DNA of 64,000 nt. Origin: Prochlorococcus sp. AG-409-O23. Its GTDB lineage: Bacteria > Cyanobacteriota > Cyanobacteriia > PCC-6307 > Cyanobiaceae. The notes under the pieces are model-generated. The model saw nothing but the letters and a program-made list of their open reading frames with translations. It was not told where the DNA came from and ran no database searches. The stretch covers positions 22,021 to 86,020 of the forward strand of contig QCKL01000005.1 in the NCBI GenBank assembly GCA_003215355.1, given 5' to 3'. Positions 1-9,089 of this stretch are shown one piece after another. How positions within the stretch are numbered: position 1 is the first letter of the stretch; the number at the start of each line of letters is the position of its first letter. Position numbers and translations under genes: made by a program.

Positions 1-1110
1 AATAGGTCTACACGTAGTCCATTTGCCCCCCATGGCACTAATTAATCCGCAGGGGAGTGTCTCTACTTCGTGTTCTCTGACAACACGGCTGCTATTTGAG
101 AATGACTCTTTGGGTTTAATAAGAGGCCTCCCTCCAGCCCAGGAACTTTTGATTAAAGGTTCTTTTAATAGAGGGAACCATCTCTGCAAGTGACTGGTTA
201 AATATTCACGCTCTAGAATAGTTGGCTTGTAAGAATCTTCTACTTTGCAAGGAGTGTCAGTTGTTCCAATTAGCGTATGGCCAAAAAATGGCAGCACAAA
301 AATAACTCTTCCGTCATCAGTTGATGGTAGTAGAAGCCCTATTCCTTGAGGACAAAGGTTGTTTTCTAAAACCAGATGTACTCCTCTGCTACTAAGAATT
401 CTTGGCTCAATACTCTTGTCGGCCATTCGTCGAACTTTGTCAGAATTAATGCCTGTTGCATTTACAACTGCGTTTGTTTCCCAGTATTCATGTTGGCCTT
501 CAGAATCTTGGCTAATTACCCCGTTTATTTTTCCATTACTTCCAATCTTGAATCCAATCACTGGACAATAATTTCTGATAATTGCGCCTGCTTTTTCTGC
601 TGTAAGAGCTAGCAAAATATTTAGCCTTGCATCATTAAATTGCCCGTCACTGTATGCAATACCTCCGCTAGAATTGTCTTTTAATAGAGGTAAAGCTGCT
701 TTCAGTTTTTCGGCAGAAAGAATACGACTGCTTCCTATGCCTTTTTTGCCAGAAAGTGTGTCATATATACCTAATCCCAGCCTGAAGTAAGCCTTGTCAA
801 GACAATTTTTCGATGGTATCGCCAACTCAAGCCTATTTGCTAAGAAAGGGACCTTCTCTAGCCAGTAAGCACGCTCTAATAATGCTTCTTGAACAAGTTT
901 GAGTTGAGCAACATCAAATGTTTTGAAGGCTAATTCGAGGTATCGCACTCCACCATGTAAAAGCTTTGTGCTGCGACAGCTAGTTCCACCTGAGATATCT
1001 CCTGCCTCTAGCAATGCAACCTTTAGGCCTCTTCTGCTGGCCTCGTATGCCACGCTTGCCCCACTCGCCCCTGCACCAATTACTACTAAGTCGAATTTTT
1101 TATTGGTCAT
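1..1110 (-). CDS. glpD: Glycerol-3-phosphate dehydrogenase, partial (C-terminus off the window)
   Basis: FAD enzyme that oxidises glycerol-3-phosphate to dihydroxyacetone phosphate and passes electrons to quinone at the membrane. 370 codons are visible from the ATG at 1110 and the frame is open to the left edge, so the C-terminus is missing. An N-terminal dinucleotide-binding motif GAGASG lies at residues 12-17. The family motif STKLLHGGVRYLE lies at about 47-59, and GGKWTT sits near the cut edge. The start overlaps the end of glpK by 11 bp, so the two form an operon in which kinase and dehydrogenase act in sequence. The reading frame is intact. Family assignment is secure. Confidence 0.93.
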   Translation of the reverse strand, partial: MTNKKFDLVVIGAGASGASVAYEASRRGLKVALLEAGDISGGTSCRSTKLLHGGVRYLELAFKTFDVAQLKLVQEALLERAYWLEKVPFLANRLELAIPSKNCLDKAYFRLGLGIYDTLSGKKGIGSSRILSAEKLKAALPLLKDNSSGGIAYSDGQFNDARLNILLALTAEKAGAIIRNYCPVIGFKIGSNGKINGVISQDSEGQHEYWETNAVVNATGINSDKVRRMADKSIEPRILSSRGVHLVLENNLCPQGIGLLLPSTDDGRVIFVLPFFGHTLIGTTDTPCKVEDSYKPTILEREYLTSHLQRWFPLLKEPLIKSSWAGGRPLIKPKESFSNSSRVVREHEVETLPCGLISAMGGKWTTCRPI

Positions 1111-2608
1111 GCCATTGGAGGCTCCTTTTTACTGCGGCATCCCATCTAGATAGCCAGCTTTGACGGCTTGCAGAATCAAGATTTGGAAGAAAAAGTTCTG
1201 CCTTCTTTTGTCTTTGTGGAACTAATGCTTTGAGGTCGGTTATTACACCAGACTGGATCCCTGCCAACAATGCAACTCCTTTAGCGGTGCTCTCTAGATT
1301 TGAAGGCCTTCGGACTTTTATTCCTGTGCTATCAGCTTGAGCTTGTAGTAGTGGATTTGATGCAGCTGCACCACCATCAACTGCTAATTCCGCTAGAGGT
1401 TGATTCAAGGCTTCCTCAGCCAGTTTTATTAGACTTGCGACAGATAGAGCTATGCCCTCAAGAGCTGCTCGAGCAATGTGTCCTTGTTTGGTGTCACGTG
1501 TAAGTCCTATCAAAATTCCTCTTGCGTTAGGGTCCCAATATGGAGTACCCCAGCCAGTGAAGGCTGGCACAAGCATTACTCCGGCTGAGTCCTTTACTTT
1601 CTCTGCCAGCGAATTAATTTGATCTGCTTGATGAATAATTTTTAGTCCATCCCGAAGCCATTGCACAACTGTCCCTGCATTAAAAAGACTTCCCTCTAGA
1701 CAGTATGTAGGGTTTCCTTCTTCGTCAGTCCAAGCAAGTGTGCTTAATAGTCCTGAATTAGACCGGCAGATTTCTTGTTTGGTGTTTACAACTAAAAATG
1801 CTCCAGTCCCATAAGTGCACTTCGCTTCTCCTTTCTCAAGACAAAGTTGCCCAAGGGTTGCTGCTTGCTGATCCCCCAGAAGTGCATTGATCGCAACATC
1901 TGAGAAAGGAAGTCCTTGATCGATCTTCCCAAAATCGCCCCTGCAAGGTACAAGTTCTGGCAAAGCTCGCAGCGGCAACTCAATTGTGTCGCAAAATTTT
2001 TCTACCCATTCCAATTTCTCTAAGTCCATGAGCAGAGTCCTGCTTGCATTGCTCATGTCTGAGCAATGTCGTTTGCCGCCTGTAAGGTTCCAAAGAAGCC
2101 AGCTTTCGACAGTACCGAAACAGAGGTCTTTGTGGACTAATGCATTCGATGCGGCATCTGCATTTTGCAAAAGCCAGTGGATTTTGCTCGCACTAAAATA
2201 TGGATCAAGCATGAGTCCTGTGCGCTGTCGCCACTCGGTTTCGAGCCCTTGAAGTTTCCACTGGGAACAAAGGTTGGCTGTGCGTCCGTCTTGCCAAACA
2301 ATTGCAGGCCCACATGGCTTGCCAGTACTTCTCTCCCAAAGAACTGTGGTCTCTCTTTGGTTGGTTATTCCGCAGCTGATTACAGAATTGCGTTGTTCTT
2401 TGCTGATTTTTTGTTCAAGCTTGAACATTGCTTGAGTTTGACTTTCCCAAATCGCATTTGGATCTTGTTGTACCCAGCCATCTGCTGGATACTCGATTGC
2501 GAGAGGTGCACTTGCACTGGCAACTAGCTCGCCTAATGGATTAAATAATGCTGCCCTAGAGCTACTTGTCCCTTGATCTAGGGCTAGCAGAAGTGGCTGT
2601 TTAGCCAT
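1100..2608 (-). CDS. glpK: Glycerol kinase
   Basis: FGGY-family kinase that phosphorylates glycerol with ATP, giving the substrate of the following glpD. The 502 residues match the usual length. The N-terminal phosphate-binding segment LDQGTSSSRAALF is at residues 10-22. The glycerol-site region has GITNQRETT at about 100, and the C-terminal ATP-binding part has VDGGAAASNPLLQ. It is first in a two-gene operon, with its stop overlapping the glpD start. The upstream gap to the divergent GH13 gene is only 52 bp, so both promoters must sit in that gap or inside the genes. Glycerol use is not universal in Prochlorococcus, which makes the pair a useful strain marker (inference). Confidence 0.96.
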   Translation of the reverse strand: MAKQPLLLALDQGTSSSRAALFNPLGELVASASAPLAIEYPADGWVQQDPNAIWESQTQAMFKLEQKISKEQRNSVISCGITNQRETTVLWERSTGKPCGPAIVWQDGRTANLCSQWKLQGLETEWRQRTGLMLDPYFSASKIHWLLQNADAASNALVHKDLCFGTVESWLLWNLTGGKRHCSDMSNASRTLLMDLEKLEWVEKFCDTIELPLRALPELVPCRGDFGKIDQGLPFSDVAINALLGDQQAATLGQLCLEKGEAKCTYGTGAFLVVNTKQEICRSNSGLLSTLAWTDEEGNPTYCLEGSLFNAGTVVQWLRDGLKIIHQADQINSLAEKVKDSAGVMLVPAFTGWGTPYWDPNARGILIGLTRDTKQGHIARAALEGIALSVASLIKLAEEALNQPLAELAVDGGAAASNPLLQAQADSTGIKVRRPSNLESTAKGVALLAGIQSGVITDLKALVPQRQKKAELFLPNLDSASRQSWLSRWDAAVKRSLQWHDQ

Positions 2609-2660
2609 GGTTTTTCTCTTTCCCTATTGCTAGCGATAGGTTCGTCAAATGCAAAGGTAA

Positions 2661-4103
2661 ATGAATAGGAAGGATTTGTTTGGGTCTCCCCCAGAATGGG
2701 CTTCCAAAGCAATTGTGTATCAGATCTTCCCAGATCGATTTCGGCGAAGTGGTCTTGTCGAACAGCAAAATCAACTTTCCTTGAAGCCTTGGGGAAGTGA
2801 CCCTGCACATCAAGGTTTTCAGGGAGGAGACCTATACGGCGTAATCGAGGCTCTTGATCATCTTCAAGATCTTGGGATTAATTGTATATATCTCACCCCA
2901 ATTTTTAGTTCAGCAGCCAATCATCGATATCACACATATGATTATCTAAATGTAGATCCAATTCTTGGTGGAAATTCAGCACTAGAAGCTTTGATAGATG
3001 AAATACATCGTCGTAAAATGAAGATAATACTCGATGGTGTTTTTAATCATTGTAGTCGAGGTTTCTGGGCTTTTCATCATCTTTTGGAGAATGGGAAAAA
3101 CTCACCTTATAGAGAATGGTTCCATGTGAATAAGTGGCCACTTAAGCCATACAATCGTGGGAAAGATTGTGGCTATCGTTGTTGGTGGGATAATCCAGCC
3201 CTGCCAAAATTCAATCATTCCCACCAGCCTGTACGTGATTACTTAATTAAGGTTGCCTCTTATTGGCTTGAATTTGGGATAGATGGTTGGAGGCTTGATG
3301 TGCCAGATGAAGTCCCTTTAGATTTCTGGACTCATTTTCGAAGAAGTGTTAAAGAAATTAGTTTGAATACTTGGATAATCGGAGAGATTTGGGGTGACGC
3401 AAGAACTTGGCTAGATGGAGCTCATTTTGATGGAGTAATGAATTATCGAATGGGTTGGAGTAGTTTGTGTTGGGTTGCAGGAGATAAGCTCAGAAAGAAT
3501 TACAATAATCCTGATTATCCTCTTGAAAAGATTAATGCAGATCAATATATTAATTTGCTGGAAACAACACTTGGTTGGTACAGGCCGGAGTTTAATTGTA
3601 GCCAGTTAAACTTACTTGATAGTCATGATGTGCCACGCTCATTGCATACACTTAAAGGAGATATGCTTGCACTTAAATTAGCTCTTTTCCTTTTATTTAT
3701 CCAACCTGGGGCGCCATGTATTTATTACGGTACTGAGGCGGGATTATCAGGCGGTATAGAACCAAAGTGTCGAGAAGCATTTCCTTGGAATGAAACTTGG
3801 CCTGAAGACCTCAGAAGTTTTATTCGATCATTATCATCACTAAGAAAAAAACTGTCTAATTATTTTGAGCGGGGATTGTGTTGGGAACCACTTGGTGCGG
3901 ATGCTCTTAGTGGTGTGGGAAATCTAAATATAAAAAAATCTTCGAAATTGAGAAAGGTAATAAAGGTTTTTGTTAATCGAAGTCGCAGCTCATGGCTCTC
4001 TATTGATGACGCTTTGCCTGAGGAGACATTCTTAATAGGGTCACTAGAAAAGAATGGCCGAGGATTATCCCCTCAGTCTGCCGTTGTATTTCTAGCTTCA
4101 TAG
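2661..4103 (+). CDS. GH13 alpha-amylase-family glycosidase (neopullulanase/cyclomaltodextrinase-like)
   Basis: Hydrolase or transglycosylase acting on alpha-glucans. 480 residues form one (beta/alpha)8 catalytic domain followed by a short C-terminal beta region. The conserved GH13 regions are visible: DGVFNH at 125-130, GWRLDV at 209-214 with nucleophile Asp213, GEIW with acid/base Glu242, and SHD with Asp323. The opening segment VYQIFPDRF is typical of neopullulanase and maltogenic amylase relatives. No N-terminal carbohydrate-binding extension or signal peptide is seen, so it is probably cytosolic and may act in glycogen turnover (inference). It is divergent from glpK. The exact substrate cannot be read from sequence. 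Confidence 0.85.
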   Translation: MNRKDLFGSPPEWASKAIVYQIFPDRFRRSGLVEQQNQLSLKPWGSDPAHQGFQGGDLYGVIEALDHLQDLGINCIYLTPIFSSAANHRYHTYDYLNVDPILGGNSALEALIDEIHRRKMKIILDGVFNHCSRGFWAFHHLLENGKNSPYREWFHVNKWPLKPYNRGKDCGYRCWWDNPALPKFNHSHQPVRDYLIKVASYWLEFGIDGWRLDVPDEVPLDFWTHFRRSVKEISLNTWIIGEIWGDARTWLDGAHFDGVMNYRMGWSSLCWVAGDKLRKNYNNPDYPLEKINADQYINLLETTLGWYRPEFNCSQLNLLDSHDVPRSLHTLKGDMLALKLALFLLFIQPGAPCIYYGTEAGLSGGIEPKCREAFPWNETWPEDLRSFIRSLSSLRKKLSNYFERGLCWEPLGADALSGVGNLNIKKSSKLRKVIKVFVNRSRSSWLSIDDALPEETFLIGSLEKNGRGLSPQSAVVFLAS

Positions 4104-4189
4104 GGAGGGTCTTATTTCAGCATTATTTACGGAAATTGGATTACTGCATTTCTGTACTTTTACCTGTGACTTGTTAGTTGATTTTATTG

Positions 4190-4430
4190 GTTAATACGGT
4201 TATCGAGGAAAGAAGCCGAAAAGTGAGGTCCAAATAGGAGAATCTTGCGCTTGCTGTCTAAAGCAGAAGGAAACAAGTGTTGGCGCCTTAAAAACTTCTT
4301 GTTAGGACATAAGGACTTTATGTTCTCATCAAGTCTCCGACTGTCTAAAACGACACAAGCGACATATGTCCCCAAGACAGTCGTTAGAAGAAAGAGTGAT
4401 GCCGGTTGGGTCACTCTTTTTTTGTTCTAA
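4190..4430 (+). ncRNA. Candidate structured non-coding RNA ending in a terminator
   Basis: No convincing protein is encoded here, but several stems are seen. ACATAA/TTATGT lies around 4308-4325. A 9-bp pair CGACTGTCT (4338-4346) with AGACAGTCG (4375-4383) encloses the palindrome GACATATGTC (4361-4370). A strong terminator follows at 4391-4424. A TAATAC element near 4192 could be a -10 box. The unpaired stretch AAGGAAACAAG near 4268 recalls the conserved AGGAAACA motif I associate with cyanobacterial Yfr2-type RNAs. That link is from memory and uncertain. The 5' end is a guess. Confidence 0.4.
4391..4424 (+). terminator. Rho-independent terminator
   Basis: A 9-bp stem AAAGAGTGA (4391-4399) pairs with TCACTCTTT (4411-4419), with loop TGCCGGTTGGG, followed by a run of T. 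It lies about 290 bp after the GH13 stop, so it more likely ends a separate RNA than the glycosidase message. Confidence 0.75.
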
Positions 4431-5082
4431 GTATTGGCACTAGTCGATTTCCCTCCTATAGGACAGACGCATTAAAGCGAGGTTGATGGCATAGCTAAAG
4501 CGGCAAAGACTGTGGCTGTAAGCACAGTCTTTTAGCGAACTAAAAGATTGGCGAAACTTCGAATACTGAGAATGTAAGCATTCAAGAGAAAGTGCAGCTT
4601 GTATGACCTGTAGGAATTTACTTGTGCCGGCTCAGGTTGTGCCTTCACCTTCTTGAGAGGTTCTATTCATCAACTCCTTATTCCAACAAGGCAGATATCT
4701 GATTAAGTACTGAAAGCAATGGTCCAAAAGCGAGTACTGGAGTTTGGTCGGATGCCTGCGGGGACTTGGACTTTTTCTCTGGTTTTGCTCGCGCTTAGCA
4801 AAAATACTCATTAGGCTCTCTGGACCTGTGAGTACAAGGTCAAATGACTCCTATTTCTGCGGCGCTTAATTTGATCCCTATTGGTAGTAGGGAATTATTG
4901 GAATTTGTTTTTTTTGTGTTGGTGGGTTTTACAGCAGGATCTTTGGGGTTGATCTGAGCTGATTAAGGTGTTTTGGGAGTCGATATGCAATGTATTTATC
5001 AAACTCGACGCCATAGTGATTCAAAGAGAGACGTTTTAAGTCTTTTTAGAATTTATGGAAGTTTTTAAGATCCCAGTTCTTA
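4431..5082. other. Non-coding stretch with nested hairpins; no gene recognised
   Basis: A perfect 10-bp hairpin AAAGACTGTG/CACAGTCTTT lies at 4505-4514 and 4523-4532. It overlaps a 7-bp hairpin CTTTTAG/CTAAAAG with a CGAA tetraloop at 4529-4546, so the two could be alternative structures. A small GAATG/CATTC hairpin follows near 4570. From about 4600 to the tRNA genes I see no ORF, tRNA or terminator that I can defend. Confidence 0.4.
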
Positions 5083-5154
<72 letters not shown>

Positions 5155-5164
5155 GTGTGGAAGG

Positions 5165-5246
5165 TGGGCCGGGTTGGATTTGAACCAACGTAGGCAGAGC
5201 CAGCGGATTTACAGTCCGCCCCCATTAACCACTCGGGCACCGACCC
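5165..5246 (-). tRNA. tRNA-Tyr (anticodon GTA)
   Basis: An 82-nt class II tRNA with a long variable arm. The acceptor GGGTCGG pairs with CCGGCCC and the discriminator is A. The anticodon loop carries GTA within CTGTAAA, and the T loop contains GTTCAAA. It lies 10 bp upstream of tRNA-Thr on the same strand, so the two are probably co-transcribed. CCA is not encoded. Confidence 0.95.
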
Positions 5247-5356
5247 GAACCACACTGATGACGATACTAGCTAATGGTCCAGATTTGCCTCAATTTGTTT
5301 GGCGTACTTGAAGGGTGTGGATACGATCTCTTCAGATCTTTTTATATGCCGGGGCT

Positions 5357-5806
5357 ATGCGTCTATTGCTAATTAATGGTCCAAACCTAAACCTTCTTGG
5401 CAGGCGTGAGCCTGGCTTGTATGGTTCGACTTCTTTAGAATCCATTGAGACTGATCTTAAGGAGAGAGCAACGGCAGAAGGAGTTCATCTTGATTGTTTT
5501 CAGTCTAATTTTGAAGGTGCGATAGTTGAGTGTATCCATCAGGCCATTGGGCAGGTGGATGCCATCCTCATTAATGCGGGGGCATATACCCATACTTCTA
5601 TTGCTTTGAGGGATGCATTACTAGGTGCAGAAATTCCATATGTTGAGGTGCATTTAAGTAATACCTATGCGCGTGAAAAATTTCGGCAGAGCTCTTTCCT
5701 TGCCGATCGCTCCATTGGCGTAGTCAGTGGCTTTGGGGCTATTAGTTATCAGTTGGCAATGAATGGCTTGATTGCCCACTTGAGGAAAGAGGTTAAAAGC
5801 CAATGA
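5357..5806 (+). CDS. aroQ: 3-dehydroquinate dehydratase, type II
   Basis: Third step of the shikimate pathway: dehydration of 3-dehydroquinate. The ATG at 5357 is chosen over an in-frame one at 5315 because it gives the family's standard N-terminus, [17 protein letters not shown]. In this frame Arg17 and Tyr22 are the expected catalytic residues. The 149-aa length is typical. The signature [15 protein letters not shown] follows at about 95-109. The stop overlaps the start of the downstream miaE-like gene by 4 bp (ATGA), indicating translational coupling. Confidence 0.95.
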   Translation: MRLLLINGPNLNLLGRREPGLYGSTSLESIETDLKERATAEGVHLDCFQSNFEGAIVECIHQAIGQVDAILINAGAYTHTSIALRDALLGAEIPYVEVHLSNTYAREKFRQSSFLADRSIGVVSGFGAISYQLAMNGLIAHLRKEVKSQ

Positions 5807-6417
5807 ACTCTATACTTTTATCTGGGCAGTCAAAGTTAAGAGTTAAATGGTTGATTAGTGAAACTAGTGATGCCTGGGTAAAGCAAGCAATAGCTAACCC
5901 TATTGAATTACTGATTGACCATGCTCATTGCGAAAGGAAAGCAGCTGGTGTTGCGTTGCAAATGATGTTTCGTTATTTATGTGAGCCTGGATTGGCAGAA
6001 GTACTTAGCCCATTAGTTAGAGAAGAGCTGGATCACTTTGAAATCGTGCTAGAGCTACTGAAATCTAGAGGGCATTATTTAGAACCTTTACCAGCACCTC
6101 CTTATGGAGCAGCCTTGGCAAAAAATATTAGAAGATTGGAGCCTGAACGTATGCTTGATAACTTTCTTGTATCTGGACTTATAGAAGCTAGAAGTTACGA
6201 AAGGATGAGTTTGTTGGCTTCGCATTGTCCTGACAGGGAACTTCAAAATTTGTATAAACAACTACTGGAGAGTGAAGCCCGCCATTCTTGCCTGTATTGG
6301 AGGCTTGCAGAAGAACGATATGAAAGAGGTTTGGTTATTTCGCGTTTAGAAGAATTGGCCGAAGCTGAGTCGGAGATCCTCTCTGATTTGCATCCAGAGC
6401 CAAGAATGCATAGCTAA
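5803..6417 (+). CDS. miaE: tRNA-(ms2io6A) hydroxylase MiaE-like protein
   Basis: Ferritin-like di-iron monooxygenase family that hydroxylates the modified adenosine at position 37 of tRNAs. Iron-ligand candidates are seen in order: [10 protein letters not shown] at about 41-50, [11 protein letters not shown] at about 78-88 and [10 protein letters not shown] at about 158-167. Together they give the repeated E...ExxH pattern. The 204-residue length matches the family. It is coupled to aroQ by a 4-bp overlap and sits upstream of cobI. The tRNA function is inferred from the family. Confidence 0.85.
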   Translation: MNSILLSGQSKLRVKWLISETSDAWVKQAIANPIELLIDHAHCERKAAGVALQMMFRYLCEPGLAEVLSPLVREELDHFEIVLELLKSRGHYLEPLPAPPYGAALAKNIRRLEPERMLDNFLVSGLIEARSYERMSLLASHCPDRELQNLYKQLLESEARHSCLYWRLAEERYERGLVISRLEELAEAESEILSDLHPEPRMHS

Positions 6418-6469
6418 TCAACGCTTAACCTGCTTCTTGAAAAGTGATCTCTATTAGAACTTATTAATT

Positions 6470-7297
6470 GTGAGTAACCTGGAAAAACTTACTTTCTTGT
6501 ATAAGAGGCTAACAGGAAAGAGTCAATATCAAATCAATATTCCTCAAGCTTCAAATTCACTAAGGTCAGCTCCAGATATCACAATTGTTGGAGTCGGACC
6601 TGGCGATCCTTCTTTGTTAACTTTGGCAGCAGTTCAAGCGATTCAAAATGCAACTTTAGTTGCTTATCCAATATCTCAAGAAGAGAAAGAAGGCATGGCT
6701 GCAAAGATTGCTTCTTTTTGGATCACTGATAAGAAGAAACGTATGCCGCTGCTTTTTCCTATGGTCTCAGAGGCTGCTCCACGCAAGGATGCATGGAGAA
6801 AGGCTACTGATCATCTTTTAGCAGCTGCTTCTGAAGGAGAGAAAGTGGTATTTCTTTGTCAGGGCGATGCTTCATTGTTCGCAAGTGGTGCTTATCTTTC
6901 TTTGGATCTTAAGAGTCGTTATCCTGATTGCAAAGTGAAAATCATCCCAGGGATTACATCTATTTCGGCGGCTGCAGCGGTTGGTGATTGGCCTTTGGCA
7001 TTGCAACAAGAACAGCTTCTTATTTTGCCTACTCCTGATGATCCAAGTCGCTTAGAGGCTTTGTTAGATGAAGCAGCTTATTCTAAGCGCATTCTTGCCT
7101 TGCTCAAGCTTGGACATCGTTGGTTATGGGTTAAGCCATTGTTGGAAAGAATGGATCTTTTGGAGAGTGCTTTATTCGCAGAGAAGGTAGGCTTGGAAGA
7201 TCAACAAATTAAGAATGCTATTGAAGTTAGTAAGTCTGAGAGGCCTTACTTCTCTTTATTGTTAATTCGTCAAAGCTGGCCTGAAGTAATACCTTGA
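6470..7297 (+). CDS. cobI: Precorrin-2 C20-methyltransferase
   Basis: SAM-dependent methyltransferase of cobalamin (pseudocobalamin) synthesis acting on precorrin-2 or its cobalt form. The family loop GVGPGDPSLLTL lies at about 41-52 after an N-terminal extension of roughly 35 residues. FLCQGDASLFASGAYL and PGITSISAAAA follow, as usual for the tetrapyrrole methylase fold. The start is GTG at 6470, giving 275 aa. It lies 52 bp after the miaE-like gene in the same direction. Confidence 0.9.
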   Translation: MSNLEKLTFLYKRLTGKSQYQINIPQASNSLRSAPDITIVGVGPGDPSLLTLAAVQAIQNATLVAYPISQEEKEGMAAKIASFWITDKKKRMPLLFPMVSEAAPRKDAWRKATDHLLAAASEGEKVVFLCQGDASLFASGAYLSLDLKSRYPDCKVKIIPGITSISAAAAVGDWPLALQQEQLLILPTPDDPSRLEALLDEAAYSKRILALLKLGHRWLWVKPLLERMDLLESALFAEKVGLEDQQIKNAIEVSKSERPYFSLLLIRQSWPEVIP

Positions 7298-7389
7298 ACT
7301 CTTTAAAACTTACATTTATAAAGTTTAGATTTAATATCATGGCCTTTTTCTTGGCAGATACTTTTTCCCTGGGTGATTATTTGAGAGAG

Positions 7390-8385
7390 TTAGCTTTGTA
7401 AAGCTAATTCTCTTTTGAGGAGGGAGATTGCTTCGTCGGGGGTTTCTGCTCGTACAAGAGAATGACGCAAATTTGATGCCCCTGGGAAGCCTTTGCAAGT
7501 CCAACTTAAGTGCTTGCGTGCAATTAAAAGCCCATGTTCGCCTTTACTTTCTAGAAGCCCTTGTAAGTGATCAAGTGCAATGCCAATACGAGCTTTCCTT
7601 TCGGGCGTTTTTATAACAGTCTTGCCTTTTAAAGCTGCATCTATCTGGCCTACTAGCCAAGGGGCACCCATGCTTCCTCTCCCAATCATTACTCCATCTG
7701 CTCCAGTTTCATTTAGGCAGCGGATTGCTTCATCAGCATTGATGATGTCTCCATTAGCGACTAGTGGAATACTGAGAGCTTTTTTGACTGCGTGAATAGC
7801 CTTCCAATCTGCAATTCCTGAAAAGCCTTGTTTTCTGGTCCTTCCATGCAGTGTAAGTAGTTGAGCGCCGGCTTCTTCTAGGCGAAGTGCAAAACCAACC
7901 GGATCCGAAGAGTCTTTGCACCAACCTAATCGGCTCTTGACTGTGACGGGAATTGTCACTGCTTTAGCAACTGAGCTAACGATCTTGGCAGCGAGATCAG
8001 GCTCTTTAAGAAGTCCGCTCCCCCCACCTTTGCGTGCAACTTTTTTTACTGGGCAACCCATATTGATGTCGATCAAGAATGCTCCTGAGTCCTCTGCTCT
8101 TCTTGCGGCATCAGCCATTGCTTGTGGACGGTAGTCGAAAAGTTGTACCCCAATTGGCCCTGGCTCATCACATAGCTCTTCTACTTTTTGTAGCCCATGT
8201 CCAAGTTCAAGACTTGTTGCATTGACCATCTCTGTGAATAACAATGCATCAGGTGCCCAACGCCTGACAAGGCTTCTAAAAATACGATCGCTTATCCCAG
8301 AGAGAGGCGATTGCATTACCTTTGAAAAAAGTTCTCTTGAGGTACCTCTGCCAGGCAGAGTTATTACTGGCAATGTTTTTTTCAT
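7390..8385 (-). CDS. dus: tRNA-dihydrouridine synthase
   Basis: FMN enzyme reducing uridine to dihydrouridine in tRNA D loops. A TIM-barrel of 331 aa with MQSPLSGISDRIFR at about 24-37, where FMN binds. DINMGCPVKKVARKGGGSGL follows at about 105-125 and carries the catalytic Cys, then LHGRTRKQGFSG, NGDI and GVMIGRGSMGAPW. The pattern is closest to the DusB-like cyanobacterial form. It is convergent with cobI. The first 20 residues look poorly conserved, so a later start is possible. Confidence 0.92.
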   Translation of the reverse strand: MKKTLPVITLPGRGTSRELFSKVMQSPLSGISDRIFRSLVRRWAPDALLFTEMVNATSLELGHGLQKVEELCDEPGPIGVQLFDYRPQAMADAARRAEDSGAFLIDINMGCPVKKVARKGGGSGLLKEPDLAAKIVSSVAKAVTIPVTVKSRLGWCKDSSDPVGFALRLEEAGAQLLTLHGRTRKQGFSGIADWKAIHAVKKALSIPLVANGDIINADEAIRCLNETGADGVMIGRGSMGAPWLVGQIDAALKGKTVIKTPERKARIGIALDHLQGLLESKGEHGLLIARKHLSWTCKGFPGASNLRHSLVRAETPDEAISLLKRELALQS

Positions 8386-8499
8386 CTCTCAACTTTAATG
8401 GGATGTATTGGCTTTCTTTTGCTGGCAAGCAATAGAGAAGAGAAACATTCAGCAAATGAAGTTGTTAATCACTAACCAATTTCTTTTTTGATCTTCTAA

Positions 8500-8970
8500 A
8501 TGGATTCTCAAGACTCATATTGGCCTATTAGTAAGACTCTTCTAAAGGCTATTCTTGATGACCGTATAAGTGATTATTTTGTTACCAGGCTTGTCTGGGA
8601 GAGGCTTGGCTATAAACCTTCGCACTTTATAAAGAAAGTTTGGGATGCAGGTCCTTTAACCCCTTCGACTTGGGCAAATGTTTTCCCGAATGGCCCTGAA
8701 GTGATTGCCCAACGCAAAGCATCAGTTCAGCTAACACGTTCAATACCAAAGGAATATAAGCAACTTTTGAAGCAAAAGTTGGATTTTAAGGGCTATCAAA
8801 TTGATGAGCTTTATCCAAGGAGAACAAGGCGAGCAACGGTTGTGAATTGGCTTTTGGCTTGGCTTGCTCAAAGAGGCGAGTCCCTTGAAGAAAAAGGGGC
8901 AATTCCAACTTTGCTGGAGCCCCCCATTAATCCTGCTAATGGACACCCTGGAGATCTGCAAATGGAATAA
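8500..8970 (+). CDS. DUF1823 family protein
   Basis: 156-aa cytosolic protein of a cyanobacteria/plastid family of unknown role. It shows YFVTRLVWERLGYKP near residues 25-40 and a basic C-terminal half with RRTRRATVVNWLLAWL. There is no signal peptide or membrane helix. It stands alone 119 bp upstream of der and divergent from dus. Family assignment is from memory of the characteristic sequence. The function is unknown. Confidence 0.75.
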   Translation: MDSQDSYWPISKTLLKAILDDRISDYFVTRLVWERLGYKPSHFIKKVWDAGPLTPSTWANVFPNGPEVIAQRKASVQLTRSIPKEYKQLLKQKLDFKGYQIDELYPRRTRRATVVNWLLAWLAQRGESLEEKGAIPTLLEPPINPANGHPGDLQME

Positions 8971-9089
8971 CTTTTGAAACTCCGTGAGAGAGTTTCAAAT
9001 TGGTGTCAGTTGCTTTGCTGGCATGAAGCCATATGGTTTGGTTTTCGATGCCTCTGTAGTGTCGTTAGTGATATATAGGGATAAGCCAA

